NCBI GenBank assembly: GCA_016712665.1
Contig: JADJQP010000002.1
Coordinates: 248,001 to 312,000 of the forward strand
Direction: 5' to 3'
Length of the DNA: 64,000 nt
Source: Bacteroidota bacterium
GTDB lineage: Bacteria; Bacteroidota; Bacteroidia; Chitinophagales; Chitinophagaceae
The stretch's first letter is position 1; each line of letters opens with the position of its first letter. The position numbers were made by a program, and so were the translations under genes. The notes under the pieces were generated by a model, which made no database searches, was not told where the DNA came from, and worked only from the letters and a program-made list of their open reading frames with translations. This document shows positions 18,909 through 28,247 of the stretch, one piece after another.

Positions 18909-19106
18909 TAATTAAATGTATTTTTAGTACTTTCTGCTTTAGCAAATAAAAACAAAAATAATAATGTTTCGTATTATTAATCTATAAATATAATGTAAAA
19001 AAAAATATAATCGTAGTTCTTGTCTTGAATATTCGATTTATTCACTTTTTGTACTCAATGTTTATAAACCGTATTATTTTTACTAAAAATGCTACCATTA
19101 ATAATT

Positions 19107-19114
19107 TACCTTTG
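19107..19114 (+). promoter_or_regulatory. -7 box of the pyrG promoter
   Basis: TACCTTTG fits TAnnTTTG. The -33 region is only a T-rich stretch. Transcription would start near 19121, leaving a ~60-base leader before the pyrG ATG. Confidence 0.45.
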
Positions 19115-19181
19115 CATGACTTTATAAAGTAATTCCTTCGAATTTATTTTTCTTTACTAAGTCAAAGCAAAAAAAAACGCT

Positions 19182-20828
19182 ATGGCAAAATACATATTTG
19201 TAACCGGAGGGGTTACCTCATCATTAGGGAAAGGAATCATTGCTGCCTCACTGGCAAAATTGTTGCAAGAAAGGGGGTATCGAGTAACCATTCAGAAGCT
19301 TGATCCCTATATAAATGTTGACCCGGGTACCTTAAATCCATATGAACATGGTGAGTGCTTTGTAACAGACGATGGTGCCGAAACCGATTTGGATTTAGGT
19401 CATTATGAACGATTTCTAAGTACTTCCATCTCGCAAGCTAACAATGTTACAACCGGAAGAATTTATCAATATGTGATTAACAAGGAGCGGGAAGGAGCCT
19501 ATCTTGGCAAAACCGTTCAGGTGGTGCCCCATATTACCGATGAAATAAAACGAAGAATGACCTTACTTTCGTTAAAGAATGAATTTGACATAATTATTAC
19601 CGAAATTGGCGGCACCGTGGGAGATATTGAAAGTTTACCGTATGTGGAAGCCATTCGTCAGTTACAATGGGAGAAGGGCAGAGAAAACTGCATCATTGTT
19701 CACCTAACCTTAGTACCCTACTTACGAGCTGCCAAAGAGTTAAAAACGAAACCGACGCAGCATTCTGTCAAATTAATGAGTGAAAATGGCTTATCACCCG
19801 ACATTATTGTGTGTAGAACAGAGGAACCCCTTAATGCGGATGTTAAACGAAAAATTGCCCTTTTTTGTAATGTACGGCCAGAGGCTGTGATTGAAGCTGC
19901 TGATGCAGATACCATTTATGATGTGCCCTTGCATATGATGCAAGAGAATTTAGATGCCATTTGTCTGGAAAAGCTCCAATTACCGATGGGGAACGAACCC
20001 TTGTTAAAAAACTGGAAAGATTTTTTAAAGAAATTGAAAAATCCAAAAACCAAGGTAACGATTGGGTTGGTGGGTAAATATGTAGAATTGCAAGATGCCT
20101 ATAAATCTATCTTGGAATCCTTTATTCATGCGGGTGCTGTAAATGAATGTAAAGTTGAAATTCGAAATATTCATTCAGAACATATTGATCAGGAAAATGT
20201 GAAATCGAGCTTGAGTGGATTGGATGGAATTTTGGTGGCCCCGGGCTTTGGCAACCGAGGCATTGAAGGAAAAATTATTTCCATTCAGTATGCACGTGAA
20301 AATAAAATTCCTTTTTTTGGCATTTGCTTGGGAATGCAATGTTGTGTAATCGAATTTGCAAGAAACGTATTGCATTTGGAAGCGGCCAATTCCACTGAAA
20401 TGGATCTGCATACCCCTTATCCGGTTATTGACATTATGGAGGAACAGAAAAACATTGTGCAAATGGGTGGCACCATGCGTTTGGGTGCCTTTGATTGTGA
20501 AATTGATATCCATTCAAAAAGTTACGAAATATATGGCAAACAGTATATTTCAGAGCGCCATCGTCATCGTTGGGAGTTTAATAACAAATATCTTTCTGAT
20601 TTTGAAAACAATGGTATGAAAGCTGTAGGCAAAAATCCAAAAACCGGTTTGGTTGAGATCGTAGAATTGGCTGACCATCCGTTTTATGTAGGAACCCAGT
20701 TTCATCCTGAGTTAAAATCTACAGTAGAACACCCCCATCCGATTTTTGTACATTTTGTGGCAGCAGCAATACAGTATGCTAACGGAAGAAAAAGTCGCAC
20801 CAATGTCGAAATGGGTTCAAGCAACTAG
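19182..20828 (+). CDS. pyrG: CTP synthase (glutamine-hydrolysing)
   Basis: 548 residues, the normal length. The N-terminal synthetase domain begins KYIFVTGGVTSSLGKGIIAA (P-loop) and carries the DPYINVDPGTLNPYEHGE substrate region and EIGGTVGDIES. The C-terminal class I glutaminase has the nucleophile in FFGICLGMQ and the His/Glu dyad in GTQFHPELKS. It converts UTP to CTP using ATP and glutamine-derived ammonia in the cytoplasm. The start is the ATG of MAKYIF, 68 bases after the -7 box. Transcribed singly; it converges on the small minus-strand gene 13 bases after its stop. Confidence 0.98.
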   Translation: MAKYIFVTGGVTSSLGKGIIAASLAKLLQERGYRVTIQKLDPYINVDPGTLNPYEHGECFVTDDGAETDLDLGHYERFLSTSISQANNVTTGRIYQYVINKEREGAYLGKTVQVVPHITDEIKRRMTLLSLKNEFDIIITEIGGTVGDIESLPYVEAIRQLQWEKGRENCIIVHLTLVPYLRAAKELKTKPTQHSVKLMSENGLSPDIIVCRTEEPLNADVKRKIALFCNVRPEAVIEAADADTIYDVPLHMMQENLDAICLEKLQLPMGNEPLLKNWKDFLKKLKNPKTKVTIGLVGKYVELQDAYKSILESFIHAGAVNECKVEIRNIHSEHIDQENVKSSLSGLDGILVAPGFGNRGIEGKIISIQYARENKIPFFGICLGMQCCVIEFARNVLHLEAANSTEMDLHTPYPVIDIMEEQKNIVQMGGTMRLGAFDCEIDIHSKSYEIYGKQYISERHRHRWEFNNKYLSDFENNGMKAVGKNPKTGLVEIVELADHPFYVGTQFHPELKSTVEHPHPIFVHFVAAAIQYANGRKSRTNVEMGSSN

Positions 20829-20841
20829 TTTATGTGCCAGA

Positions 20842-21251
20842 CTACTGACCAAAATTCTTTAATTCTTCAACACTAATATCAAATACTGTTGCGTACTTGC
20901 TCAATAGCTTTTCTGGTAATTTTTTGAAAACTGCCGGATTTAAATGACGTTTGACCTGCCATTGCCACTTCGTAACATAGGAACTCAGAATAGCAATGTC
21001 CATTCGGTTTTTGATCATGTAATAGGAAATAGGGCTCACCTGCTGACTGATTACTTTTTGGCGCTCCGTTTCCAGCATTTGTTCGATATCCTCCCAAGTT
21101 TGCTCCAGCACTAAATTTTCTGCCTCCCATCCATCACTTTGAAATTGGGTATAGGTCCCTTCATCTGTGGTGACATACATTACTTTTTTGGGTGCATTCG
21201 CACCATCCATAAACTGCTTTTTTTATCTTGCGGAACCTCATTAATATTCAT
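20842..21251 (-). CDS. Conserved small cytoplasmic protein of unknown function, start broken by a frameshift
   Basis: The intact frame from 21210 gives 122 residues (MDGANAPKKVMYVTTDEGTY...). An ATG at 21251 in another frame gives MNINEVPQDKKSS. Adding one base to the A3 run at 21211-21213 joins them as SSFMDGANAPKK, so the real protein is probably about 136 residues. It is soluble, Gln/Trp-rich in the middle (LEQTWEDIEQMLETERQKV) and ends in a helical segment with LPEKLLSKYATVFDISVEEL, which resembles a small DNA-binding or adaptor helix bundle. I recognise no named family. It sits between convergent pyrG and the upstream tail-specific protease gene, 90 bases from the latter's stop. Confidence 0.6.
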
Positions 21252-21341
21252 GACTCAAAAAAATAATAATATGTATGGCAGCATCGAAGATAGTTGAAGG
21301 CGTGGGAGATTCTCCAAATATTCTCAGATTTTCAAAAGTAA

Positions 21342-23541
21342 CTAATTCTTTTCTGACTTCATAACAGCACCCATTCCATTCATAGTACCTAATTTAATCC
21401 AATCAGCAATTACATTGCTGGCCTCATTAATATAGGGATCTTTCTTTATGAGTTTTAGCCACTCGGTATTTTTTGCAATAGAGGTTGTGTCTTTTTGTAT
21501 GGAGGCCATATCCACCTTTGGATTAAACGCATTTAAGGTTTTTTTATTCTTCTCAATCTCCTCCATTTTCTTTGCTAAATCTTTTGCCTCTTTAATTTGT
21601 TCTTGATATTTCTTTTCATTGAGTGAATATCTATTATTGTCTGACTGCTGTTTTAGTCGTGCAGCATTCTTGGTAATAATATTGAAAGACTGCTCAGTAA
21701 AAACCCGCTTTTTCGAATTTTCAATCAATTGTCCAAAATCTACATCCGTTTTTACAGTCTTGTATTCAGACTTGGCAATTTGATCCCATGCTAATGAATT
21801 GGAATCGCGACGCTCACCGATGTCAAGCAATTCATAAAGGTCAGGAAGTGTAACATCAGGTGTAACGCCTTTTAACTGAGTAGATCCACCATTGATTCGA
21901 TAAAACTTTTGAAGGGTTAATTTTATTGAACCAAAAGGCAATAAATCTTTATTCCCTTTAAAAAAATCTTCTAAAGGAAAAACGCGTTGAACGGTTCCTT
22001 TTCCAAACGAGGTGGAGCCCAATATAACGGCTCTTTTGTAATCTTGCATGGCAGCTGCTAGTATTTCGGATGCTGAGGCGCTACCTTGATTGATTAAAAT
22101 GGTTAAAGGACCATCATACAAAACGCCTGCATGCCGATCACTTAATACTTGTGCATTTTCAAACTTCGATTTCACTTGCACAATAGGCCCTCTATCGATA
22201 AACATTCCACCAATATCCACAACATCTGACAATGAACCGCCACCATTATTGCGCAAATCCAATACAATACCTTGTACTTTTTCTGCTTTCAATTTCATAA
22301 TTTCCTTTTCAATATCTATGGCGCATCGACGGCCATCCGCATTCTGAAAATCGGCATAAAATTCAGGCAAAATAATATAACCAATATTCAAATCGCCTTG
22401 CTTAATAATCGCTGATTTTGCAAAGGTTTCTTCTCTTTCCACCTTCCCTCTTTTGATGACGATATCTTCGCGATTTCCATCAAGATGTTTAACGGTAAGT
22501 GTTACGAGGGTACCGTCTTTTCCTCTAATAATGGAAACGATATCATCAATTTCCCATCCAGATATATCAACCGGTTCTTCATTTAATTGAGCAACTTTGA
22601 GAATAACATCACCTACTTTCAGATGCCCCTCTTTCCAACATGGACTCCCCACTACAATCGATCGAATTTTACAGGAACCTTCATCATTTTGAAGTACAGC
22701 CCCAATACCATAAAAAGTGCCGCTCATTTCTTCATCAAAACGTTGTTTGTCTTTGGGAGGAAAAAAGTCGGTATGCGGATCTACCACATGGCATATACTA
22801 TTCATATAAGAGGCCAAAGCGGTCACTTTCATTGATTTTATTTAATCGCTTAAAGTAAGATGCCATGCTTTTTCGAACATTCTCACGAGAGTCTACTTCA
22901 AGTTGGGCCTCCGTTTTCTCTTTTTCTTTTTTGTCTGTTGACTTCTTTTGCTGTTCTTTTAATTCTTCTAATCGAGCCAAGGTTCGATACTTCATGCTTC
23001 TTAACCATCGCAATTTTAAAGCTTCTTTGTCTTCGCACCATTGAATTTTCTTTCCATCCAATTCAATATCATCATTCTCCGTAAAGGTAAACGGATTTTT
23101 CAGTGCTTCATCGTAGTAAGCCTCTGCCTCCTTCATTCTTTCCTTAATTCGGTTCGTTACTACATCATAAAAAACAGTGGTTCCACTTTTGATTTCTTCG
23201 TCAATACCATTTTCATATTGCGAAAATTCCTGTATATCACTTGCCAAAAAAAATAATTTGCCGAAATCGGTCATTTCCAAAAATTTAGTATATACCTTTT
23301 TGGAAAAATCATCGTCAATATCCTTCGGAGAATAATGTCCATCTCTGATAATTTGCATGATGGTTTCCTGAATGGCTTGACTTTTGGTGATATCTTGGTT
23401 GTCGGGAATAAATGGCTCAATATAAATTTCTGAATCGCCATTGATATTCGACTGCAATTTCTTGTCAGCAATCATTCTGAATGAAAAAAACACACCAACT
23501 GCTATCAGCAACATTAGTGGAAATAGGGCCTTTTTGTTCAT
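21342..23541 (-). pseudogene. Tail-specific (C-terminal processing) protease Prc, S41A family, one frameshift
   Basis: Two overlapping frames make one ~730-residue protein, the usual Prc length. The N-terminal part (from 23541) has a membrane or signal helix, an acidic helical domain and a coiled linker up to YFKRLNKINESDRFG. After a shift near 22811 it continues YMNSICHVVDPHTDFF, then a PDZ domain (GIGAVLQNDEG ... VGSPCWKEGHLKVGDVILKV) and the S41 core. The core has LRNNGGGSLSDVV, the serine in NQGSASASEILAAA and the lysine in STSFGKGTVQ. The C-terminal helical DUF3340-like domain ends near 21345. It degrades periplasmic proteins from exposed C-termini. The catalytic Ser/Lys are intact, so the break is probably an error. 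Confidence 0.82.
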
Positions 23542-23629
23542 GACTATACGTGCTTTATCTATATATTGTGTAAAGTTAACCCCTATGCAGTTAATAAATC
23601 TATAAAAATCGTTTATTTTGTATTCGAAA

Positions 23630-24571
23630 ATGATGAACGGTACTTATTCCAAGTTGATTAAAAAAGAGGCTCAAGATTTGGGATTTTTTTATTGTGGAAT
23701 TGCAAAAGCGCAACGCTTAGATGAGGATGCAGCGCGACTTGAAAATTGGCTACATAATAATCATCACGGGCAAATGGCTTATATGGCCAATCATTTTGAC
23801 AAAAGGTTGGATCCCCGATTACTGGTAGATGATGCTAAATCTGTTATTACCCTATTGTTGAACTACTACCCTTCTACTTTTCAAGAAGATGGGCTTCCAA
23901 AAATTTCAAAATATGCTTATGGCGATGATTATCATCAGGTCATCAAAGAAAAATTGCAACAATTGTTGGCAACCATTCGACAAAAAATCGGATGGGTAAA
24001 CGGCCGGGGCTTTGTTGATAGTGCTCCGGTATTAGAACGAAGTTGGGCACTAAAAAGTGGAGCTGGTTGGATTGGCAAAAATGGCAATTTGATTAGTAAA
24101 CGACAAGGCTCCTTTTTCTTTATAGCCACCTTGATTGTAGACCTAGCGTTGGAGTATGATGCGCCCTTTTTAAACGATTATTGTGGCACTTGCACCAAAT
24201 GTATTGATGCCTGCCCTACCGATGCCATTTTACCAAATAAGGTAGTGGATGGAAGTCAGTGCATCTCGTATTTTACCATTGAATTGAAAGAGGCTGTTAT
24301 GCAAACCCATAAGACTTGGGATGATTGGATTTTTGGTTGCGATATATGTCAAGATGTATGTCCTTGGAATCGATTTTCAAAACCGCATGCTGAAATAGCC
24401 TTTCAACCCAATACAGAAATACTTGGCTATTCAACCTCCGACTGGGAAGAAATCACAGAAGATATTTTCAAATCACAATTTAAAAATAGTCCCATTAAGA
24501 GAAGCAAATTAGCAGGAATACAAAGAAATTTGAGACATCTCTATCCAAAACGTCCATCAACATCTCGTTAA
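23630..24571 (+). CDS. queG: Epoxyqueuosine reductase
   Basis: 313 residues from ATG 23630; a TTG at 23618 lies in a TTATTTTG promoter-like stretch and is unlikely to be the start. The cobalamin-binding N-domain is followed by two [4Fe-4S] clusters, CGTCTKCIDACPTDAI and CDICQDVCPWN, and the conserved RSWALKSGAGWIGKNGNLI. The enzyme reduces epoxyqueuosine to queuosine in tRNA wobble positions and uses cobalamin. The C-terminus lacks the HEAT repeat seen in longer versions, which is normal for the ~310-residue group. It is divergent from the Prc protease gene. Confidence 0.95.
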   Translation: MMNGTYSKLIKKEAQDLGFFYCGIAKAQRLDEDAARLENWLHNNHHGQMAYMANHFDKRLDPRLLVDDAKSVITLLLNYYPSTFQEDGLPKISKYAYGDDYHQVIKEKLQQLLATIRQKIGWVNGRGFVDSAPVLERSWALKSGAGWIGKNGNLISKRQGSFFFIATLIVDLALEYDAPFLNDYCGTCTKCIDACPTDAILPNKVVDGSQCISYFTIELKEAVMQTHKTWDDWIFGCDICQDVCPWNRFSKPHAEIAFQPNTEILGYSTSDWEEITEDIFKSQFKNSPIKRSKLAGIQRNLRHLYPKRPSTSR

Positions 24572-24683
24572 ACAAATTTTAATGCTGCCCGAACAATCTA
24601 GCATTCATCATTTTTCGCTATAAAAGCACACGTATGAGCTAAAAGGAATGCGAACCGTACTTTCCGAGAAACCGTATCCCATT

Positions 24684-25757
24684 TCAAAATAAGCGCAACT
24701 GTCCCGGTTTGAGCCGCACAAAATCGGCTGTATTCAACTCAAATTTCTCCTCATTTAAATGAAATTGTTTCGTGTACAAATTAAATTGCTGTTGAATGAT
24801 TTCAGCGATCTGCCCCTCCCCCTTCATTCGTATTCCCGAACGAGCATCATTGACTTGACCACCATGGCACTCTGCAATCAAATTCCACACCTTCTGCGCC
24901 CGGTCAGGGAAATGCAACGCAAGCCAGTCTTTAAAAATAGTGCCAACTGCTCCATTTAATCGCACAATAGTGTAGCCGGCACTTTGGGCACCGGCTAAGG
25001 CTGCTCTTCGTAACACCTCATACATGTGCGTATCATTAATTCCGGGTATTATGGGGGCATTCATGACACCTGTATGAATATTTGATTTAGAAAGGGTTTC
25101 AATAATTTTCAGTCGATCGGTATATTTTGACGTTCGCGGTTCTAATTTTCTTCTCAACTCTTCATCCATGGAAGTCAATGAAGTAAAAACACTTACCAAA
25201 TTATTCTTTTGCAACTCTTGCAAGAGATCCAGATCGCGTAGGATTAGTACATTTTTAGTAATTATTGCCACCGGGTTTTTATATTCTAGACATACTTCTA
25301 AAATTTTTCTGGTGATTTGCAGTTTGCGTTCAATGGGTTGGTAACAGTCGGTATTTCCTGAAAGTGAAATGGTAGCCGGATGCCACTTTTTACTGCTTAG
25401 TAAGTCTCTAAGCAACTCAGGCGCCTTTTTCTTTACAACAATTTTACTTTCAAAATCGGTGCCTGCACTGAATCCATAATATTCATGTGTAGGTCGTGCA
25501 TAACAATAGGCACATCCATGTTCGCAACCCTGATACGGATTTAAAGAATACGCGAAGGGCAAATCATCACTAGTTACTTTGTTGACGATAGTCTTCCCAT
25601 TTTCTTGAAAAAACTGCGTTTGAATGTTCCGTTTTTCCCAATCATCAATGGCCTCGGGATGATCAATTTGGTAAGCCTCTATAGCAAATCGATTGTTTGG
25701 ATTTGTTTGTGCTCCTCTACCTTTGACAATGGATGCATTTTGATTGTCATGTTTCAT
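24684..25757 (-). CDS. PA0069-family radical SAM protein
   Basis: 357 residues. The SAM cluster motif is CEHGCAYC (CX3CX2C) inside LNPYQGCEHGCAYCYARPTH. The TIM-barrel follows with ISLSGNTDCYQPIERKL, AIITKNVLILRDLDLL and GVMNAPIIPGINDTHM, and the C-terminus carries NDARSGIRMKGEGQIAEII. This is the PA0069/Rv2578c group, related to spore photoproduct lyase in its cluster arrangement. Its reaction is unknown, although a DNA-repair role is often suggested. Monocistronic, converging with queG. Confidence 0.88.
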   Translation of the reverse strand: MKHDNQNASIVKGRGAQTNPNNRFAIEAYQIDHPEAIDDWEKRNIQTQFFQENGKTIVNKVTSDDLPFAYSLNPYQGCEHGCAYCYARPTHEYYGFSAGTDFESKIVVKKKAPELLRDLLSSKKWHPATISLSGNTDCYQPIERKLQITRKILEVCLEYKNPVAIITKNVLILRDLDLLQELQKNNLVSVFTSLTSMDEELRRKLEPRTSKYTDRLKIIETLSKSNIHTGVMNAPIIPGINDTHMYEVLRRAALAGAQSAGYTIVRLNGAVGTIFKDWLALHFPDRAQKVWNLIAECHGGQVNDARSGIRMKGEGQIAEIIQQQFNLYTKQFHLNEEKFELNTADFVRLKPGQLRLF

Positions 25758-25807
25758 ACGTTAAAGATACCACTAGGATGCATAAGGAGTTTATGTAGCT
25801 ATTGATT

Positions 25808-25845
25808 AAAAAAAATGGAGTTGAATGCGTCAACTCCATTTTTTT
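25808..25845 (-). terminator. Terminator of pappalysin-like gene A
   Basis: Stem TGGAGTTGA (25816-25824) / TCAACTCCA (25830-25838), extended by A7/T7 pairing. Read on the minus strand it ends in T8. The same hairpin with a different loop recurs after paralogue B (28193-28225). Confidence 0.85.
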
Positions 25846-25862
25846 AGTAAAATTAGTTTGGA

Positions 25863-27992
25863 TTATTGAATTACCATTTTCTTGGTTGCTTTTTTACCAT
25901 CCATTTCGATGTTTACAAAATAGATTCCTTTTTGAGTAAACACGTCAGCAGGTATTTCAAGCGTATTGATGCTACCTGAATTCACTTTTTGAGTGAATGC
26001 GGCAACCTTTGCTCCCATTAAATTGGTAATAAGTACGTGCACTTGATTGGTAGAGGCTGTATTGATTTGAATATTTGCAAAATTGTTAGCAGGGTTTGGT
26101 ACAATTTCAAATTCGAAACCGGTAGCATTTACATTTTTCACAGAAACCGGCGTGGAGTTGATTTCAAAATTATCTAAATATACATTGTTTGACAAATCAC
26201 CCGGTTTGTATCTCAATTTAAAGAAGGTACTGTTTGTAAGCGCTGCCTGTGGCAAAGCAAAACTTTTAGGTGTTCAAACAGCAGTTGCAAAAGAAGGATT
26301 AAACTCAGCAGCAATTGTTCCATTATTGATGATACCTGTTTTAGACAATTTTACTAAATTCACCCAGCTAGCACCACAATTGATTGAATATTGAATTACC
26401 AAAGAGTCGTCCATATCTGCATTGATGCTGGCGCGGGTAGCTCCTGCTAATAAGAAATTCAAGTATGCATTGTTAACAGACAAACCTGTCAAATCATACG
26501 CTTCTGTAATCAATTCATCGATGTCTCCTTTTGCCGATCCCACTGTATTTTGTGGAAACACTCTATCGTCAAAAGCGTGATATCTGATACATTTGGTACC
26601 GGAATAACCACCCCATGCATAATGTTCCCATTTATAATTATTATGGTAATAATTGAAATTCGCCCAATTGGTATTGAAAGCGGTTTCATCTTCAAAGGAG
26701 TTAATTTGTCCGGTTACTACCTTTCCAATTGGATCTGCAACATAAATATAATTGTTTTTTACAGTGGTTCCCGTACCTGCATTGGACGTGGCCTGCAATG
26801 TAATATTTTTCCAACCTACTGTTGCAAACGAAGCCGAGGCAGTGGCAATAGTTGTTGAAGTAGCAGGTGTTCCATCGGCCGTAAAATCCCACAAAGAAGC
26901 CGTCATTGTGGTATCGTTATAGCTTTTGTTGGTAAAATTGATACTGGTTCCTTTGCATGTAAATTGTCTATTCACATTGAAATCAGCTTTTGGAGCGCAG
27001 TCTTGTTTGGGTCCATCCACTCCTGCAAAAGCAAGACCCTGTGCACTATAAAGGGAATTCCGTTGTGCAATGGGAGAAGTTAATGCAGCAATCATTCTGT
27101 CCCTTTGTCCATGAGTAAACATATGTGTGCAGTATGAGTAATCCATGTAATTTTGCACATTTTCGATTACCGGAGCATTGCAGGTAGAATCGTATAAATT
27201 ATTACAATCATCATGGCCCTCTGTTTGTGGAGTATCCAATACACCATCATCACCACAGGCTACTTCCGGATTATTAGTCCCTCCCCATGGATGATCAAGA
27301 TTCATGCAATGACCCACTTCATGGGTAATAGTTTTTGAATTATTGGGTGAACTGGTTCCAATACTACCAATATAGCTATTCCAAGCCATAATGCCATCAT
27401 AATAGAAAAGAAATTGAGCTGTAGGGGGTTTGATAGCGTACGCGGCGGCAGTCGGATTTTCGAGTGTATGCGCCACCCAAATATTCAAATAGTGGCTTCT
27501 ATTCCACTGATTCAATTTGGATTGATCATTGGCGAAGTAGGTTTTATAGGTATGAATTCTATCGATCCCATTGGTACAATTCCCTTCCGGATCTTTATTA
27601 GCCAAGCGAAATTCGAAACCTACATTGGTTATAAGTGGTTTAAAAATAGGAATCACAGCAGAGGTATCCGCATTCTTTTTATTGTAATTATCATTCAAGT
27701 GTTTGACATCTGAGTAAATTTGGGCATCCGTTATATTTTCTGATCCGTAATTGTGGAGTACATGGTATACCAAAGGAATGATGTAATCGCCTCGATGATT
27801 TTTTTCTAATTTAGTGAGGTCGATATTATTCATAGACTCCTCCAGCTGCGCAATAGACTTTTGCAACTCAGGATGTTGTGCGAGGAGCTTTTTTTGCGCT
27901 TCTACATTGCCACAATGAGCAGACTGTGCTTCTACACAATAACTAGTGCTAATCAAAACGACTGCTGATAGAAATAGATTTTTTATGGACAT
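25863..27992 (-). pseudogene. Secreted pappalysin-like (M43) metalloprotease A, in-frame TGA before the T9SS domain
   Basis: Signal peptide starts MSIKNLFLSAVVLISTSYC. The start is set at 27992 because the upstream ATG at 28040 overlaps the -7 box. A propeptide region is followed by a catalytic domain with THEVGHCMNLDHPWGG (zinc ligands HEXXH plus a downstream His; the usual Gly is Asn) and the Met-turn area NVQNYMDYSYCTHMFT. A PKD-like domain (ADFNVNRQFTCKGTSINFTN) comes next, then a jelly-roll-like domain. The frame is then stopped by TGA (26274-26276) exactly where paralogue B has Trp (AVWAPKS). After the stop the same frame runs on to an intact type A sorting domain ending KKMVIQ. If real, the mutation yields an enzyme with no T9SS signal. 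Confidence 0.8.
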
Positions 27993-28037
27993 AATACGTG
28001 TTTGTTGAGTGTATTTTGGAAAAATATAAATAGTAAG

Positions 28038-28045
28038 CAAATCTA
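28038..28045 (-). promoter_or_regulatory. -7 box of pappalysin-like gene A
   Basis: TAGATTTG on the minus strand (TAnnTTTG). I see no convincing -33 partner. It places the transcript start near 28031, which supports translation from 27992. Confidence 0.4.
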
Positions 28046-28192
28046 CTCAACAAATGTGATAAATCATAATATTTATTTTTACCGGCAATTTCGTTGTTTA
28101 GCCGGCGAATCTACCTAAAATTACGCGATTCATAATCGTCTGCATCAGATTATGGCCACTTATTATTAGTATCATTTCCCAATGACATAAGT

Positions 28193-28225
28193 AAAAAAAA
28201 ATGGAGTTGAATCGATCAACTCCAT
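28193..28225 (-). terminator. Terminator of pappalysin-like gene B
   Basis: Stem ATGGAGTTGA (28201-28210) / TCAACTCCAT (28216-28225), then T8 on the minus strand. It is nearly the same hairpin as after gene A, so the duplicated unit included the terminator. Confidence 0.8.
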
Positions 28226-28247
28226 TGTAAAATATCATTTGTTTAAT